A stretch of DNA of 64,000 nucleotides from JAKANT01 sp035502095. GTDB taxonomy: Bacteria > Pseudomonadota > Gammaproteobacteria > Burkholderiales > Burkholderiaceae_F. A model generated the notes under the pieces. It was not told the origin of the DNA. It made no database searches and saw only the letters and a program-made list of their open reading frames with translations. Made by a program: the position numbers and the translations under genes. Positions within the stretch are counted from its first letter, which is position 1; each line of letters starts with the position of its first letter. Location of the stretch: NCBI GenBank assembly GCA_035502095.1, contig DATJUX010000043.1, positions 1 through 64,000 on the forward strand, in the 5' to 3' direction. Of this stretch, positions 62,368 to 64,000 are shown piece by piece.

Positions 62368-62520
62368 ACGCTCGGCCCCGTCAGAACGACTTCGCGCCGG
62401 GTGGCGCAAGGGTCCGGTGACTCTAGTCAATCGGGCCGTACAGCGTCTAATGACTAAAGTCCGGGGTACTGAGACGCGGGTTCGCTTCGCTCGGTACCGT
62501 GTCTCGTTCTCCCCCCTGGC

Positions 62521-62547
62521 CCTCCCCCGCAAGCGGGAGAGGGGGGC
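62521..62547. repeat. GC-rich palindrome between vgrG and tssH
   Basis: CCTCCCCCGC-AA-GCGGGAGAGG forms a strong hairpin in the 204-base gap, similar to the pair at 47167-47222. It may attenuate or stabilise the transcript, or be a dispersed repeat. Confidence 0.5.
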
Positions 62548-62571
62548 TTGAGCCTTTTCGAATACGCGCCG

Positions 62572-64000
62572 CTAATCGAACGCGTACTTGAATTCGCCGC
62601 CCGACTCGCTGAGGCCGACGCGCGCGATCGCGGCGCCCTGCGCCATCCGCTCGAGGTATTCGCGGCTGATCGTCGGCAACACGGTATTCGTCAGGATCGC
62701 ATCCACCACGCGGCCGCCGCTTTCCACCTCGTTGCAGCGGCTGACGATGAGCCTGACCACCGCATCGTCGTAGGTGAACGGCACGCCGTGGTTGGCCTCG
62801 ACGCGGCGCTTGATCCGGTCGAGTTGCAGCCGCACGATGTTGCCGAGCATCTCGTCGGTGAGCGGGTAGTACGGAATCGTCACCACCCGGCCGAGCAGCG
62901 CAGCCGGGAAAACCTTGAGCAGCGGCTCGCGCAAAGCCTTGGCGATGCCCTCGGCGTCCGGCATCAGCTCGGGGTCCTTGCACAAGCTCATGATCAGGTC
63001 CGACCCGACATTCGACGTGAGCAGGATGATGGTGTTCTTGAAGTCGATGTAGCGGCCCTCGCCGTCCTCCATCCAGCCCTTGTCGAACACCTGGAAAAAG
63101 AGCTCGTGCACGTCCGGGTGGGCTTTTTCGACCTCGTCGAGCAGCACCACGCTGTACGGGCGGCGCCGCACGGCCTCGGTGAGTACGCCGCCTTCGCCGT
63201 AGCCGACGTACCCGGGCGGGGCGCCCTTGAGCGTGGAGACCGTATGCGCCTCCTGGTACTCGCTCATGTTGATCGTGATGACGTTCTGCTCCCCGCCGTA
63301 GAGCGCCTCCGCGAGCGCGAGCGCGGTCTCGGTCTTGCCGACGCCCGACGTGCCGGCGAGCAGGAAGACGCCGATCGGCTTGCTCGGGTTGTCGAGCCGC
63401 GCGCGCGACGTCTGGATGCGCCGCGCGATCATCTCGAGCGCGTGCTTCTGACCGATCACGCGGGTGTTCAGCGTCACGGCCAGCTGCAAGACGGACTCGA
63501 CTTCGTTCTTGACCATGCGCCCGACCGGGATCCCGGTCCAGTCCTGCACCACGCTTGCTACGGCGTGCTCGTCCACTGACGGGAGCACCAGCGGCGCGTC
63601 GCCTTGCAGTGCGGCGAGCTCTTTCTGCAGTTCTACCAGTTCGGCGAGCTGCGCGGCACGCTCGGGCGCCCCCGCGGCGTTCTCGCCTGCCTCCTTGCCG
63701 TCGACGGCCTGTGCGCCCTTGCGCAGTTCCGCACGCAAGGCGAGCAGGCGATCGACCAGCTTCTTTTCTTCCTCGTAGCGCACCTGCAGCCCCGCCAACG
63801 CCTCCTGCGCCTGCTTCAGTTCCTCGGCGACGCGGGTCTTGCGCGCGGCGACATCGATGCCGATCGCCTCCTCGCGCCCGATGATCCCCTGCTCGATCGT
63901 GAGGGCCTCGATGCGCCGTGTCGTGTCCTCGATCTCCGGCGGCGTGGCGTGCTGGCTGACCGCGACACGCGCGCACGCCGTGTCGAGCAGACTTACCGCC
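62572..64000 (-). CDS. tssH: TssH (ClpV), T6SS sheath-recycling AAA+ ATPase, C-terminal part
   Basis: The frame is open to the right edge; about 475 C-terminal residues are visible. A coiled middle domain (ATPPEIEDTTRRIEALTIEQGIIG, QEALAGLQVRYEEEKKLVDRL) is followed by the second AAA+ module with Walker A GTSGVGKTETA, the pore/Clp signature MSEYQEAHTVSTLKGAPPGYVGYGEGG, Walker B VVLLDEVEKAH and a sensor region. ClpV disassembles the contracted TssB/C sheath. The N-terminal half lies outside the window. Confidence 0.95.
   Translation of the reverse strand, partial: AVSLLDTACARVAVSQHATPPEIEDTTRRIEALTIEQGIIGREEAIGIDVAARKTRVAEELKQAQEALAGLQVRYEEEKKLVDRLLALRAELRKGAQAVDGKEAGENAAGAPERAAQLAELVELQKELAALQGDAPLVLPSVDEHAVASVVQDWTGIPVGRMVKNEVESVLQLAVTLNTRVIGQKHALEMIARRIQTSRARLDNPSKPIGVFLLAGTSGVGKTETALALAEALYGGEQNVITINMSEYQEAHTVSTLKGAPPGYVGYGEGGVLTEAVRRRPYSVVLLDEVEKAHPDVHELFFQVFDKGWMEDGEGRYIDFKNTIILLTSNVGSDLIMSLCKDPELMPDAEGIAKALREPLLKVFPAALLGRVVTIPYYPLTDEMLGNIVRLQLDRIKRRVEANHGVPFTYDDAVVRLIVSRCNEVESGGRVVDAILTNTVLPTISREYLERMAQGAAIARVGLSESGGEFKYAFD

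Noticed and set aside
59788..62457. Plus-strand open frame of about 890 codons opposite vgrG
   Set aside because: Its repeated Asp/Arg/His pattern mirrors the VgrG beta-helix repeats on the other strand, and no ribosome site or domain is present.

Overview
The window is GC-rich, densely packed bacterial chromosome. Codon use, the tRNA-Ala/tRNA-Glu sequences, the 931-residue DUF349 protein, the PEP-CTERM protein and the type VI secretion (T6SS) gene set point to a betaproteobacterium, probably Burkholderiales-like. The species cannot be named from the sequence alone. Nearly every base is coding. Many neighbouring genes overlap by 4 bases (ATGA, GTGA or TTGA junctions), and GTG or TTG starts are common.

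Layout. (1) 1-742: right end of an integrated element, with the start of a tyrosine integrase running off the left edge and a 48-bp copy of the 3' end of a tRNA-Val gene (attachment-site scar). (2) 0.77-8.8 kb: two tandem Ldh_2-family hydroxyacid dehydrogenases, gltX, a TetR/cupin unit with palindromic operators facing a LuxR-type regulator, and a nitrilase/PPOX operon. (3) 9.0-9.3 kb: tRNA-Ala(GGC) and tRNA-Glu(TTC) behind a clear sigma-70 promoter. (4) 9.5-24.9 kb: DMT exporter, PEP-CTERM protein behind a sigma-54-type promoter, PerM-like permease, sugar-acid dehydratase, cytochrome P450, DUF349 protein, lipoprotein, exported Pcm and a very large bifunctional penicillin-binding protein. (5) 25.0-29.2 kb: a tight seven-gene leftward operon with two DUF2589 proteins, a related 275-residue protein, a zinc-ribbon miniprotein, two unknowns and a GH19-type lysozyme. 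It is the best candidate here for an undescribed system. (6) 29.2-42.8 kb: intradiol dioxygenase and lactate permease; outer-membrane barrel and Tat-type lipoprotein; an ECF sigma/anti-sigma/subtilase operon; TorF-type porin; a membrane-anchored BRO-N-like protein; citrate-synthase-like lyase with a CoA ligase; a decayed dioxygenase gene; and a two-component system.

(7) 42.85-64.0 kb: a T6SS locus, mostly on the minus strand. Reading leftward from the right edge it runs tssH/clpV (partial), vgrG, DUF6484, DUF2169 adaptor, degenerate ketosynthase-like protein, PAAR-nuclease effector, TsiV/DUF3396-type immunity gene, (a plus-strand clan CD protease-like gene), TIGR02270, tagH (FHA), pppA, tssJ, tssK, tssL-OmpA, tssM, tagF. 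tssA, B, C, E, F, G and hcp are not in the window and probably lie to the right of tssH. The effector/immunity pair is visibly more AT-rich than its surroundings, as expected for swappable cargo. PppA, TagH and TagF suggest post-translational control of firing.

Basis: all calls come from reading motifs and gene context. No database search was run. Family names such as DUF2589, DUF6484, TIGR02270 and TsiV are assigned by remembered pattern.
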